A stretch of 64,000 bases of DNA from Rheum nobile (lineage: Eukaryota; Streptophyta; Magnoliopsida; Caryophyllales; Polygonaceae): assembly GCA_027886185.1 (NCBI GenBank), contig WOAB01000563.1:4712001-4776000 (forward strand). The letters are read 5' to 3'. Made by a program: the position numbers and the translations under genes. Positions within the stretch are counted from its first letter, which is position 1. Each line of letters starts with the position of its first letter. Below, one piece after another: positions 45,570-55,243 of this stretch. The notes under the pieces were generated by a model that searched no databases, had not been told where the DNA came from, and saw only the letters and a program-made list of their open reading frames with translations.

Positions 45570-45885
45570 AATTATTAAGTGTGAAACCATAATTCTCTTT
45601 AAGGAAGCATGAGTATATCTAGATTTGTCATCAGTAAAAGAAATGAAGTATCTATTTTCTCCTCTTGTTAATACTCCATTTAATTCACATATATCAGAAT
45701 GTACAAGATCTAGGATATCATTTGTCTTTTCTACTACAGTAAAAGGTCTTATAGACATTTTTTCTTGAACACAAATTTCACAATCTTTAGTTGTAAAGTT
45801 AAAGTCCCCACTGATCATACCATTCTTAGACATCAAATTTAGTGTTCTAAAATTAACATGAACAGTTCTTAAATGCCATGATTCA
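45570..45885 (-). pseudogene. Copia integrase fragment in intron 1 of MULE-OTU copy 1
   Basis: Minus-strand frame with CEICVQEKMSIRPFTVVEK, DLVHSDICELNGVLTRGENR and YFISFTDDKSRYTHASL: the zinc-binding end and the first catalytic Asp region of a Copia integrase, preceded by gag-pre-integrase-like HVNFRTLNLMSKNGMISGDF. No LTR is near, and the equivalent intron in copy 2 (51360-51843) lacks it. It is thus a fragment inserted into, or captured by, copy 1. It follows the palindrome array directly. Confidence 0.8.
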
Positions 45886-46045
45886 CACGTTATGTGTCGA
45901 GCAGTTTCACACGTTATGTGGGAAGCATCTCCACACATAATGTGTTGAACAGCTTCACACGTTATGTGTGGACATGTTGCACACGTTACGTGTGTATATG
46001 TTTTACACATAACGTGTGAAACTGTTTCTTCAATGTAACGTGGAT
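45883..46045. repeat. 24-bp phased palindrome array (intron 1, MULE-OTU copy 1)
   Basis: CACACGTTATGTGT-type cores with the CACG (or CACA) step at 45886, 45910, 45934, 45958, 45982 and 46006, exactly 24 bp each, and a decayed unit at about 46032. Spacers such as AGCAGTTT, GAAGCATCT and GACATGTTG differ. Confidence 0.92.
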
Positions 46046-46235
46046 CTTGCTTTCTTACACATGTATCCCTCAAAATCTAGCATGTAAAACTTGGTTTCTA
46101 ACACCTAAACAACAAATATCAAGTTCAAAACTTTGAACATGTCCCAAACAAAAAATGAAAACTTTAACTTCAAATAACGGAAATTACCTCGTTTGGAAGT
46201 GGATCCTCTTCAACATTGTTGTTCATATTGTCCAT

Positions 46236-47053
46236 TTTTTTTGAAAAAATTAAGGGTGTTTAAAATTTTAGGGTGTTTCAAATGAGGGGTTTAAGCTCAA
46301 ACTTGTGTCCTTAGCCGGAGAAGATGAAGTTAGGGGACCATTAATTCAGTTAGGTGGGGACAAGACGTTAATTCAATGCGTTTTACATCCACCATATCCC
46401 CACGTTACGTGTGAGCATATCCCACACGTTACGTGTGAGCATCTTCAACACGTAACGTGTGGAAGATGCTCACACGTAACGTGGTGATTCTTTTCCCCTT
46501 AAGGTTTTAGGGTTTAGGTTTTAGGGTTTAGGATTAAGGGTTTAGGGTTTAAGGGGGGGTTTTGTGTTTAGTTTTTTAAAGTCTTTAAATATACATGTAT
46601 TGTGCAGTGGTGATGTTGTCCTTGTCCATCACGTGAATTCAGATTGAACAAGGTGCGCACATGTAACGTGGTGATACATTTTCCCCTTAGGTTTTAGGGT
46701 TTTGTATTTAGGGTTTACGGTTTATGGTTTAGGGTTTTGAGGTTTATGATAAAAGACTCGTGACTACAGTTGTATACAGCTATATACAATAGCTGGTTAT
46801 TAGCTGTCAAAGATTTGTCAAACACGTTAGTCAGTTTTTTTCCAGCTGGTTATTAGCTGTCAAACACATTGCCTTTTCACTATACAAGAGGCATTAGGGT
46901 TATTTGTTCACTATAACAATTCCAACACAAGCGGCGCCTAGAGATAGACTTTTGGGTAAGCTTCTTCTTCCAATTTCTATCGATTTAGTAACGCTAATTT
47001 TTGATATTAATGGATTTATGATATTTGTAGGAAACCAAATACTACAACAAATA
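46236..47053. promoter_or_regulatory. Divergent promoter of MULE-OTU and zf-GRF, copy 1
   Basis: Between two gene starts pointing away from each other. It holds a 24-bp palindrome array (46401, 46425, 46449, 46473) and two blocks of degenerate telomere-like repeats (TTTAGGG variants, about 46503-46565 and 46685-46750). Copy 2 has the same arrangement at 50457-51293. Confidence 0.75.
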
Positions 47054-47313
47054 ATGGCTTCTTCATCAAAATCATCAACAAACGCGGATAGGCTATGCTA
47101 TTGTAATTTGAAAGCCGTTGTCCGAACTTGGGATTTGCAGTGGAACTACGAAGGAGGTATTGGGGATGCCTAGAAGTGGGGTGTCATTTCAAGGAGTGGA
47201 TTGAATGGCAGGAAAAACAAGATCTTGTTAAGGAAAATCAAGATCTTGTTAAAGATCTTGATAACATTCGTAGGTATAACTTCAATCTGTTAAATGATGT
47301 ACATCGTAGGTGA
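47054..47313 (+). pseudogene. zf-GRF coiled-coil protein gene, copy 1
   Basis: Starts MASSSKSSTNADRLCYCNLK; the zinc-finger part reads C-Y-C, VVRTWDLQWNY, then shifts frame and continues RRRYWGCLEVGCHFKEWIEW and a charged helix KENQDLVKDLDNIRRYNFNL. One frameshift (near 47150) inactivates it relative to copy 2. Confidence 0.8.
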
Positions 47314-47330
47314 TTAATGTCATATCTTTT

Positions 47331-47950
47331 GTGTAATGTTATTTATGTACTATCAACCTTTATAGGGAGCAAGCAAATTTAGCAAACCAGATATATCATA
47401 TGAAGTGAATGTTCACTAGAGACTACCCTAATTTTTTCAAACGCTAAAGCAGTGTCATATCTTTTCTCTAATTTTTTCTAAGTTTATGATCAATTTGTAT
47501 TGTTTTCTGTATTGTGTGCTAAATGTGATTGTAGTCAATTTGGGTTATGAATAATTTGTATTGTCCTCTAGGTTGATGATAATTTTGTATTGTTCTTATA
47601 AAGATTAATACAAGTTGGGCTACACAATGGGGGTAGCCTTCCCCTAATACCTATTTCAAAACAATCTTATGTTTCATACACAACATTAAAACACAAATAA
47701 ATACTATAACTATTACATGTCATAAACCATAAACCCTAAACATACGCTATCTTTAGGTTTGAAGCAGCCAGGTGGCTCGATCGAGAACTTTACATTGGAA
47801 GGATAGAAGACCGAAATAAGCGAATGTAACTGACTCAATACGATCGTAACTTCAATCTTATTGTAAAACTCGATACTAAGCGAAGAAGACCGAAATACTC
47901 CGTATAACGTTACTTAATCAAAAAAATAGGTCTACTTAACGTGGGGACAC
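47331..47950. other. Downstream region of zf-GRF, copy 1
   Basis: AT-rich untranslated sequence partly shared with copy 2 (TAGGGAGCAAGCAA..TT and TATCATATGAAG at 47365-47410 match the reverse strand near 50030-50065). No further gene supported. Confidence 0.5.
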
Positions 47951-47954
47951 TCTC

Positions 47955-48250
47955 CTCACGTTAAGTCTGGACCTCTTCCTATGGAGACTCCTCACGTAAC
48001 GTGTGAAGATGATCCACACGTTACGTGGGACGAACCTCTACACGTTACGTGGGACGAAGCTCCACACGTTACGTGGGACGAAGCTCCACACGTTACGTGG
48101 GACGAAGCTCCACACGTTACGTGGGACGAAGCTCTACACGTTACGTGGGACGAAGCTCCCCATATAACGTGTGGAGATGATCCACACGTTACATTATTAT
48201 TATTTTTCACACGTAACGTGGTGAACCATGAACCACGTTACGTGTGAGCA
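47955..48250. repeat. 24-bp phased palindrome array next to the right TIR, copy 1
   Basis: Cores at 47957, 47993, then 48017, 48041, 48065, 48089, 48113, 48137, 48161, 48185, 48210 and 48234: twelve units, nearly all at exact 24-bp steps. Four consecutive units share the spacer GGGACGAAGCTC, a local tandem amplification; the outer units have unrelated spacers. Because 24 is a multiple of 3, an 88-codon frame (47981-48247) crosses the array reading repeats of PHVTWDEA; I do not regard it as a gene. Confidence 0.93.
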
Positions 48251-48283
48251 TATACGCTAAAAGACAATTTTGCCTATGCGCTA
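48251..48283. repeat. Right terminal inverted repeat of MULE copy 1
   Basis: TATACGCTAAAAGACAATTT then TGCCTATGCGCT aligns with the copy 2 right end CTATGCGCCAAAAGGCAAAA then TGCCTATGCGCCG with several substitutions. Confidence 0.75.
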
Positions 48284-49630
48284 AAAAGTAAACATGATTT
48301 TATATCCCCTCCCCTTCACATCCTCTACGTTTCTTTCAAATCACCCTTTTCAAACATAAGGTTATGTACAGGACAAAATTCCTCAGAAAATTATTTTTTT
48401 TTGGGAATTGAAATTTAGAAAATTAATTCAAATATTGTTTTGTTCAACTAGATTTTCACAAGGCTCGTTTAGAATTATAAATGGTAAGATGTTTAACATC
48501 AAAGGACGGGAATTTTACCCACAATATGAAGATAATTCTTGTGTTTTGGAAGAAGTATAACTTCATGGGAAGATAATGTTTTCCTAATCATTAAAATAAT
48601 AAACCCAACAGTATGTCAGTGCATTTTTAGAAACCATTACACGCAAAGAGGGCAAACTTGTTAACACCAACACAACCATTACCATTCACCACCATCAACA
48701 ACAACAACAACAATAACAGTTTTGAGATTATGTCTTCAACAAACAAATTATTGGGATTTAAAGAGAGGGACTACCCCTTTTCTCTAAAAACCCCAAAAAT
48801 CTCAGTTGGATAACCTCTATTTTTTTCAATCCAAAAAAAATCAAAATACAAGAATAAACCGTTCTTGAAAAACTTCAATATTTTCAAAGAGTTTGTGCAA
48901 CAAGAAATGAAGGAAAAACTCCTTATACAATCTGAAAAGTTAAACTCTACATAAATCTATAGGGTTTGTTCTCACAGAACAACCACCACAAGTACATGCC
49001 CAACAACCCAATACCAAACTCCCCCCCCCCCCCCCCCCCCCCCCCATCTCTCTAAATTTGTCACCCTTGCCACCGGTTTGTTCCCTCATAACAACCTCCG
49101 ACCAACCTTCGTTTCGACTCTTCTGAAGTTGCTCGAACTCCAAAATAAACTCAAGATACCAAAATTAAAAGAGGGATTTCACTAAACGTCGGGTTGTGAT
49201 TGGTTCTAGCACTTCCTTGTGCTCATATTAAACTTGTCATTACCTTGTTTAATTAATGGATTCTTGGCTAATTTGAACCCTTACTCTCTCTACCTAGATC
49301 GCCTATCCACCGGTCATCCGCTTCCTGGCTAAAACCACTACTCGATGGCAAGATGAACCATTCGCCACCTCCCAATCGCCAACATGATATCATGTTTTTC
49401 CTTTTTTGATTGCGCCGCTTGCCTCCTGCAATTGATTTGGGGAGAATAAGAACATAAACATATATAGTAAATAAATAATGTATTAAACCAACAATTTGAC
49501 CCATACCCTGTATTGTAGCTTGCGTATTCATTTGTGAAGTATTGACTACTCACTCCCTTCCCCAATAAAGTACAATAGTTAGAAAAAAGGATGAGACTGC
49601 CTTTATTAATTAATTTACACGATTACTTTT
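48284..49630. other. Spacer between the two MULE copies, nothing recognised
   Basis: About 1.35 kb with no supported gene. It holds a CAA microsatellite (about 48693-48715) and a run of about 26 C at 49020-49045. Minus-strand frames at 48940-49143 (glycine run from the C tract) and 49268-49565 have no recognisable domain. Confidence 0.5.
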
Positions 49631-49668
49631 CGGCGCATAGGCATTTTGCCGTTTGGCGCATAGGCTCG
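49631..49668. repeat. Left terminal inverted repeat of MULE copy 2
   Basis: CGGCGCATAGGCATTTTGCC then GTTTGGCGCATAGG; a nested direct repeat GGCGCATAGG occurs twice within it. The reverse complement of the right end matches with few changes. Confidence 0.88.
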
Positions 49669-49780
49669 CACGTAACGTGAGGGTACAACCCACACGTTAC
49701 GTGTGACAGTGCTCCACACGTTACGTGTGGGACAATTTCACACGTTACGTGTGGTTTGTACCCTCACGCTACGTGTGGGT
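49667..49780. repeat. 24-bp phased palindrome array next to the left TIR, copy 2
   Basis: Cores at 49669, 49693, 49717, 49741 and 49765, every step exactly 24 bp: CACGTAACGTGAG, CACACGTTACGTGTG, CCACACGTTACGTGTGG, CACACGTTACGTGTGG, CACGCTACGTGTGGG. Confidence 0.93.
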
Positions 49781-50108
49781 TAGTCAATATGGTTTAGAAT
49801 GTTTATTTGTAGTATTTATTTGTTTATCTAAAACCCTACAAAAAACACCCCAAAATAATCAATATAGAAGATAGAATAGAATTGTTCATTACGTTGGATG
49901 AATACAATCACATACAAGAAATAATACAAGTTCTTCATAAACTTAGAAAACCTAGCACAAAATAAATGACATCGTCTAGTTGCGTTTGAAAAAATTAGGA
50001 TAGTCTCTTGTAAAACTTCGCGACATATCATGTCTCTGCTTTGATAAAATTGCTTGCTCCCTACAAAGGTTGATAGTACGTAAACAACATTACACAAAAG
50101 ATATGACA
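49781..50108 (-). other. Downstream region of zf-GRF, copy 2
   Basis: AT-rich, equivalent to 47331-47950 of copy 1 in part. No gene supported. Confidence 0.5.
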
Positions 50109-50456
50109 TCAAGGCATTATATGATGTATATCATTATATAGATTGAGGTTATACCTACGCATCTTATCCATATCTTGTAAAAGTTCTTGCTTAACAACAT
50201 CTTGATTCACCTTAATAAGATATTGTTTTTCCCGCCATTGTTGTCGAATAACCGCGTGTGCCCTCTCCTCGTACACAGGATCAATCCAATTCCTGTATAA
50301 ACACCCTAGTCTTGGGCATCCCCAATACCTCCTTCCGTAGTTCCACTGCAAATCCCAAGTACGGACAATGGTTTTCAAATTACACTCGCATTGTGGAGCA
50401 CTTATTTGTTGATGGTGCCTATTTAGGTTTGATGATGATTCGGATGAAGATGTCAT
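50109..50456 (-). CDS. zf-GRF coiled-coil protein, copy 2
   Basis: 115 codons, open throughout. Residues 1-20 are Ser/Asn-rich. The GRF-type zinc finger spans about 22-60: CEC (23, 25), VRTWDLQWNYGRRYWGCP (Cys47) and GC at 51-52, followed by NWID, the family pattern C-x-C...GRRYWGCP...C. Residues 62-110 (EERAHAVIRQQWREKQ then QELLQDMDKMRRYNLNLYND) form a predicted coiled coil. GRF fingers bind single-stranded nucleic acid in better-known proteins. In plants many such short proteins are TE-linked. Divergent partner: MULE-OTU. Presence in both copies argues that it is an element gene. Confidence 0.85.
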   Translation of the reverse strand: MTSSSESSSNLNRHHQQISAPQCECNLKTIVRTWDLQWNYGRRYWGCPRLGCLYRNWIDPVYEERAHAVIRQQWREKQYLIKVNQDVVKQELLQDMDKMRRYNLNLYNDIHHIMP

Positions 50457-51293
50457 TATTTGATGTAGTGCTTGGTTTCCTACAAATCCATTAATATGAA
50501 AAGGCCAATTAGGGTTACTAAATCGAAAGAAACTGGAAGAAGAAGCTTACCCACAAATGAATCTTCAATCTCGCTTGTGTTGGAAGTGTTGTAGTGAACA
50601 AACAACCCTAATGCCTCTTATATAGTGAAATGATATATACAGCTGTAGTAATTAAAGACCACAACCACACGAATTAAAGACCTCAACAACTAGCATTAAA
50701 AACCTCAACCACTAGCATTAAGGACATCAACCACTCTTACCCTAATAACCCTAAACCCTAAACGTCAACCACTCTCATAAACAATGTAACTCGCATACCC
50801 AAATTCCCCCTTAATAATTAAAGATAAACTCTAAACTCAAACCTTAATCATAACACTAACCCTAAGACCTAAACCCTAACCCTAACCCTAACCCTAAACC
50901 CTAAACTTAAAACTCATTATTTTAAACTCTACCGAAATGCCATAACCCTATACCACAAAAAACCTAAACCCTACCCCTATCCATCCTATCCTACCCTACC
51001 CGACATACGCCTAAACCCTAAAAAACCCTAGTAATCACACGTTACGTGTTAATGTGTTTCACACGTAACGTTCTAATATACTTCGCGCGTAACGTGTGGA
51101 ACGGTTTGACACGTAACGTGTGGTTCAGTCTGTTGCAAAACGCATTGAATTAACCGTCTTGTCCCCACCTAACTGTAATAATGACCCATCTTCTTTGTCC
51201 GCTAACAACCCATTTCGAATCCATTTCGAACCTAAACCCTCATCCTAAACACTCCCAAAATCTTGATTTTCACTCACATTTTTTGTACAAAAA
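50457..51293. promoter_or_regulatory. Divergent promoter of zf-GRF and MULE-OTU, copy 2
   Basis: Contains telomere-like repeats (CCTAACCCTAACCCTAACCC and AAACCCTAA variants, about 50740-51030) and a 24-bp palindrome array at 51038, 51062, 51086 and 51110. Telobox and ACGT-core motifs are known promoter elements in plants; binding here is inferred only. Confidence 0.75.
51036..51125. repeat. 24-bp phased palindrome array (divergent promoter, copy 2)
   Basis: CACACGTTACGTGTT, CACACGTAACGTTC, CGCGCGTAACGTGTGG and GACACGTAACGTGTGG at exact 24-bp steps. Confidence 0.9.
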
Positions 51294-51623
51294 ATGAACA
51301 ATCCGAACAATAACGAGTATTGGAGCAACAATGGGGAAGATATTCCACTTTGGAACGAGGTAATTTCTATAAGTAACCCTAAAGTTGTCTTTTTTATTTC
51401 TTGATTTGAAAATGTTTAAAGTTCTTAGCTTCATGGTTAGGGTTTAGAGAAGTTATTTTTGATGGCCCATTATATTTGTTGTTTAGGATTTAGGAAAGCT
51501 ATTTTTGATACTTATTGTTTAATATTAAAGATCTCATTTTATTGTTTAGGGTATTAGAAACAAAGATTGAGCGTTGTTTAGGGTTTAGGGCTACGAATTT
51601 GTTGTTATATTGAAGAACAGTTT

Positions 51624-51735
51624 CACACGTTACGTGTGAAGAATGTTCACACATAACGTGTGAAGATGTTCAACACGTTACGTGTGGGTGTGTTTCACAC
51701 GTAACGTGTGGACACTCTTCACACGTTACGTCTGT
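51624..51735. repeat. 24-bp phased palindrome array (intron 1, MULE-OTU copy 2)
   Basis: Cores at 51626, 51650, 51674, 51698 and 51722, every step exactly 24 bp, in the same intron as the copy 1 array at 45883-46045 but with different spacers. Confidence 0.93.
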
Positions 51736-54713
51736 AATCACCACCCGAAACCAGGTTTCATTCTGTAATATGGCACGGTTTGACAGTAAACGTGCTTTTT
51801 TATAATCAGTGCACTAATTGATGACATGATTTCGTGTATGCAGACGAACTATCATTTATACGAGGGGTTAAACAATATCTCCCTCAATGACTGGAGCACT
51901 CCACAGAAGACATTTCCGGTTTGGGAAACGCCGGAAAAACTACAGGATTGGAACACGCCTCAACCAGTTATTGATATACCATCATTTGATGTTGGGATAC
52001 CGTTTCCTCCAGAAGCATCTTCATCTCATGCTACCCCACAACTGTGCTTTCCATCCCTACACACACAGCCTCAGTTCAGTGTACTACCGGAGGAGGATGT
52101 GTACGTCTCGGCCGATTATTCAAGGTTCTTCACATCTGATCAAATCTGGCGGTCTAGAGAAGAAGCCTTTTTGTGGGCGCGGGAGATTGCTATGAATCAG
52201 CAATTCTGCATCAAAAAGTGGAGGAATAAAGCTTCCACCCCTTCGACCCTCGGGGGGACTTGGTTACCGTGTGATAGGCATGGACAAAACGTCCCTAAAG
52301 GAGCTGACCAAGTGAGAGACATCACAAGGTCGAAGAAATGTGGGTGTCCCTTCATGTTGAGGCTGAAAGAAAGGCCGAAGGGATTGTGGAGGATCACTGT
52401 ACAACATGGAACTCACAACCATGTCATAGGAGACAATTTGTATGGTAGTGCATTAGCTGGGCGACCAACTGCTGAAGAGAAGGAGATTATAAGGGTGATG
52501 ACGGTCAATCATTGCAAGCCTCAGAAGATTCATACTACAATCCAGTCGTTCCCTGGAAATTTGACCAAGATGAAGCAAGTAAACAACATCATGCACGAGA
52601 TAAGAAAGAAGGGCATGGAAGGAAGAACAGTTGTACAACAGTTCTTGTATGAGTGCAATGAGAAGGGGTACTTCATGGAGTATAGATTCAACAAGGAGAC
52701 CAACAAGATAACGGATATCTTCTTTGCAAGCCAGGATCAGTTGCGGTTGCTGAAGGCATTTCCGTACATTGTGCTGCTGGACTCTACATATGCAACTAAC
52801 TGGTTAGTAACAAACATATGAATTATACTCTTCATTTGTTCATGTCAAGGTTAGGACGCCATTGTATTTTATATATGATTATGTGTGCAGCTACAATTTG
52901 CCCTTCCTTGAAATTGTCGGCATCACATCAGTTTGGAAAAACTACAATATTGCCGGGGCGTTTTTGGAGAAGGAGGACGAAGACAGTTACAAATGGGCCA
53001 TAGAGCAACTTGCTAAGATGTTTGCCAAGGTGCAACGAGCACCCACATGTGCGGTCACTGATCGGGAGAAGGCGTTGATGAACGCATTAGAGAAGCAGTT
53101 TCCAGAAGCAAAATTCCTCCTATGTAGGCGACATGTGAGAAAGAATATTGAAGACTTCGGGAAGAAGGCCATGGGCAAGTTAAGGGGCACAACGTTTTCC
53201 AACGACTGCATGAAGCTCTTTAAGGAAACGACCATACAAGGGTACGAAAGATCACTCTGGAAGCTGAAGTGTGATTGGAAGAAAGCTCCAAAATGTGTTC
53301 AGTACCTACAAAAAAACTGGCTTGACCCCTACAAGGAAAGAATCGTCTCTGTATGGACAGATACAGTGTTCACGCTCGGTACTACCACCACTAACAGGTA
53401 TGTGCATCAATGGTTTATCTAAATTTAGCTAGTTATTTGAACTTAGTTAGACCTTTACAATAATCAAACAAATTTTCGAATTCTTGATTGTAATACAGGG
53501 TTGAAGGGGCCCATTCCAGTCTGAAAAGCTTCTTCACAAGCAACGATGGCAACCTTTGCACTGTGTTCGATCAATATGATACACGGTTGCACAATCATAT
53601 TACTGAGATTCGGGGGGCATTGAATGAGAGCATTGGGAAGAGATATACGCTGCTAACAGACGCACATCTTTTTCGTAAGCTACACTTCAAGGTGTCTGCG
53701 GTTGCACTAGCTCGTTTGATTGAGGAATACAGGAAAGGAGAAGCTCCAGTGTGGAGCACTATATGCAGATGCCAGATGAGGGTCAGAGATGGCTTGCCTT
53801 GCGTTCATGACATGGCATAAAATGTTCGGAGCGAGACCCCAATTGAACCTAGCTCGTTGCATCCGTTCTGGAGGCAACTGACCTTGTCAGAAGTGAAGAC
53901 ATCAGAAGAGGAAGAATTATGCATACGCAACGTGAATAGATCTTTGCTTGACGAATTTGCCCGAAGCGTCTTCCCCACATTGCCAGTGGAGATTCAACAA
54001 AGAGCAGTCTGTACACTTAGAAGTATAGCACATCCAGAGCAGACTACTCTGGAAGAGCCAGCCAAAGTTAGGCATAAGGGTCGGCCTCAAGGAGCTCTGA
54101 ACTTTGCCACCAAAAGACAACCCTCATCATGGGAGCACACTGACCAACAGATGGACGGAACACCTCCGAAAAAGCAAAAAGGAAGACCACCGATGATGGG
54201 CCTACCCTTACCGTGTGGTGCCACGTCATTGATCAAGAACCCGTGGCGATATCTTTCACAGTTCCCCAAGTGTATGAGACCACACTTTGGAGGATGGTAT
54301 GAGATAGTGGGTGATGGAAACTGCGGGTACAGAGCCATTGCGCATGGTCTGGGCTTAGGGCAAGATAAGTGGGAATTTGTTCGACGTACCATGATCGCTA
54401 CGTTGAGAAAAGAGTATGAACTACTCGCGCCACTTTGGGTGTCTACGATGACACTTGAGGCAATGGAGGCGAATCTTGATTGGTTTCCTTCGCCGAACAG
54501 GCCGGCCCCACCGGAGACGTGGTTGGAGCTCCCGGATATGGGATGTTTGGTGGCAACGGCATTCACATGTGTGTTCGTTACCGTCGGTCGTGGCGTGGGG
54601 ATGACATACCTGCCTATGAGGGGGAAGACAAACGAAGCATCGATTGGGGAGAATTTGAAGACGGTATGCATTTGCCATGTCGAGAACGAGCAACATTTTA
54701 TTGCGGTACGTTT

Positions 54714-54795
54714 ATACAATCTTGTGTTAAAACATCTGTTTATACTATCTTGTGTTAAAACATCTGTTTATACTATCTTGTGTTAAAACATATGT
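54714..54795 (+). repeat. 29-bp tandem repeat in the last intron
   Basis: TATACTATCTTGTGTTAAAA-type units, nearly three copies between donor 54706 and acceptor 54818. Absent from copy 1. Confidence 0.85.
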
Positions 54796-55059
54796 ATGAT
54801 GCATTGATTTTCATGTAGATTGGGCTGGCCAAAACTTCGCCCTTGCCTCCTATTTACTCGGGGTGGCTGTATCATCATGACCCGTCTTCGGGTGATTACG
54901 TAGATCAATGGCTATTAGATCGTTCGTTGGAGTATGAACCAGACAAGGACGAAAAGAAGCCAAAACGAAAGAAGAAGGTCGAAACAGTCGATTTATGTAA
55001 TGAATGATATGAGTACGACATTCGTATAGTATGCTGCAATGAGTACGACATTCCTATTG

Positions 55060-55220
55060 TTGTCATAATCCAAACAACTTCCCCAAAACATTCAAACTGA
55101 AGTCATAACATTCAAACTTCAACAAAACATTCAAACTCAAGTCATAACATTCAAACTTCAACAAACACATTCAAACTCAAGTCATAACATTCAAATTTCA
55201 ACACAACATTCAAACTAATG
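55060..55220. repeat. AACATTCAAACT tandem repeats between convergent genes
   Basis: AACATTCAAACT(C/T)AAGTCAT-type units repeated about nine times in the 236-bp spacer between the MULE-OTU and PMD stops. Confidence 0.85.
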
Positions 55221-55243
55221 CTCAAATGACGAAGCAGCCAAGT

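Larger units (their letters stand above)
35406..46235 (-). pseudogene. FAR1-MULE transposase-SWIM-OTU gene, copy 1
   Basis: Minus strand. Exon 1 46188-46235 (MDNMNNNVEEDPLPNE). Exon 2 about 44520-45537 (FAR1-like zinc region and LLDSTYATNR) is frameshifted and its acceptor AG is changed to AT. Exon 3 36971-37477 (FLEFVGITSV, VRDREKALMNALEKLFPTAK, CHVRKNIEDFGKKAM). Exon 4 35652 to about 36877 (VEGAHSSLKSFF, SWIM-type CRCQMRVRDGLLCVH, OTU box GDGNCRYRSIAHGLGL, EKEQHFIPV) with a stop near 36750. Exon 5 35406-35576. Element F sits in intron 2 and a Copia fragment in intron 1. MULE transposases cut at TIRs; the OTU domain would be a cysteine deubiquitinase. Less intact than copy 2. Confidence 0.88.
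28857..48283. mobile_element. Mutator-like element, copy 1 (PMD + MULE-OTU + zf-GRF), left end lost
   Basis: Gene order: PMD (plus), MULE-OTU (minus), zf-GRF (plus). The right end at about 48251-48283 (TATACGCTAAAAG, then TTTTGCCTATGCGCT) matches the copy 2 TIR. The left part stops abruptly at 28857, within sequence equivalent to the copy 2 PMD promoter (near 57945-57960), so the left TIR was deleted when it was joined to Athila element A. All three genes are broken. It hosts a Tekay remnant, Athila element F and a Copia integrase fragment. Confidence 0.85.
51294..55007 (+). pseudogene. FAR1-MULE transposase-SWIM-OTU gene, copy 2
   Basis: Five exons with GT..AG borders that join in frame: 51294-51359, 51844-52802, 52891-53397, 53499-54705, 54819-55007. 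Order: acidic/proline-rich N-terminus; FAR1-type zinc region (CDRHG...CGCPF...HGTHNH, about 52265-52425); MULE DDE domain with Asp in LLDSTYATN, Asp in VTDREKALMNAL and Glu in RVEGAHSSLK; SWIM finger CRCQMRVRDGLPCVH; OTU protease with GDGNCGYRAIAHGLGLG (Cys) and NEQHFIA (His); basic tail PKRKKK. One TAA at 53818-53820 separates transposase-SWIM from OTU where copy 1 has a sense codon. Otherwise open. The transposase half could still be made; the OTU half has its own long frame from 53857. Confidence 0.9.

Noticed and set aside
47981..48247. 88-codon frame of repeated PHVTWDEA
   Set aside because: It exists only because the 24-bp step is a multiple of three; the minus strand is open too, and other arrays give other peptides.
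47955..48250. CRISPR-like look: short palindromic repeats with variable spacers
   Set aside because: Plant nuclear DNA, spacers of only 7-10 bp, no cas genes, and arrays inside MULE promoters, introns and ends. The resemblance is superficial.
49622..49630. Nine-base target duplication of MULE copy 2
   Set aside because: The two flanks agree at only five of nine positions, so it is not supported.
50109..50456. GRF gene as a growth-regulating factor (QLQ/WRC)
   Set aside because: The pattern is the zf-GRF finger (GRRYWGCP), unrelated to growth-regulating factors.
50860..50910. True telomere or chromosome end
   Set aside because: Short and degenerate, embedded in a MULE promoter and present in both copies.
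53857..54786. Independent OTU gene
   Set aside because: It continues the MULE-OTU exon after a single stop and matches copy 1, where OTU is part of the same exon; separate expression is possible but not shown.
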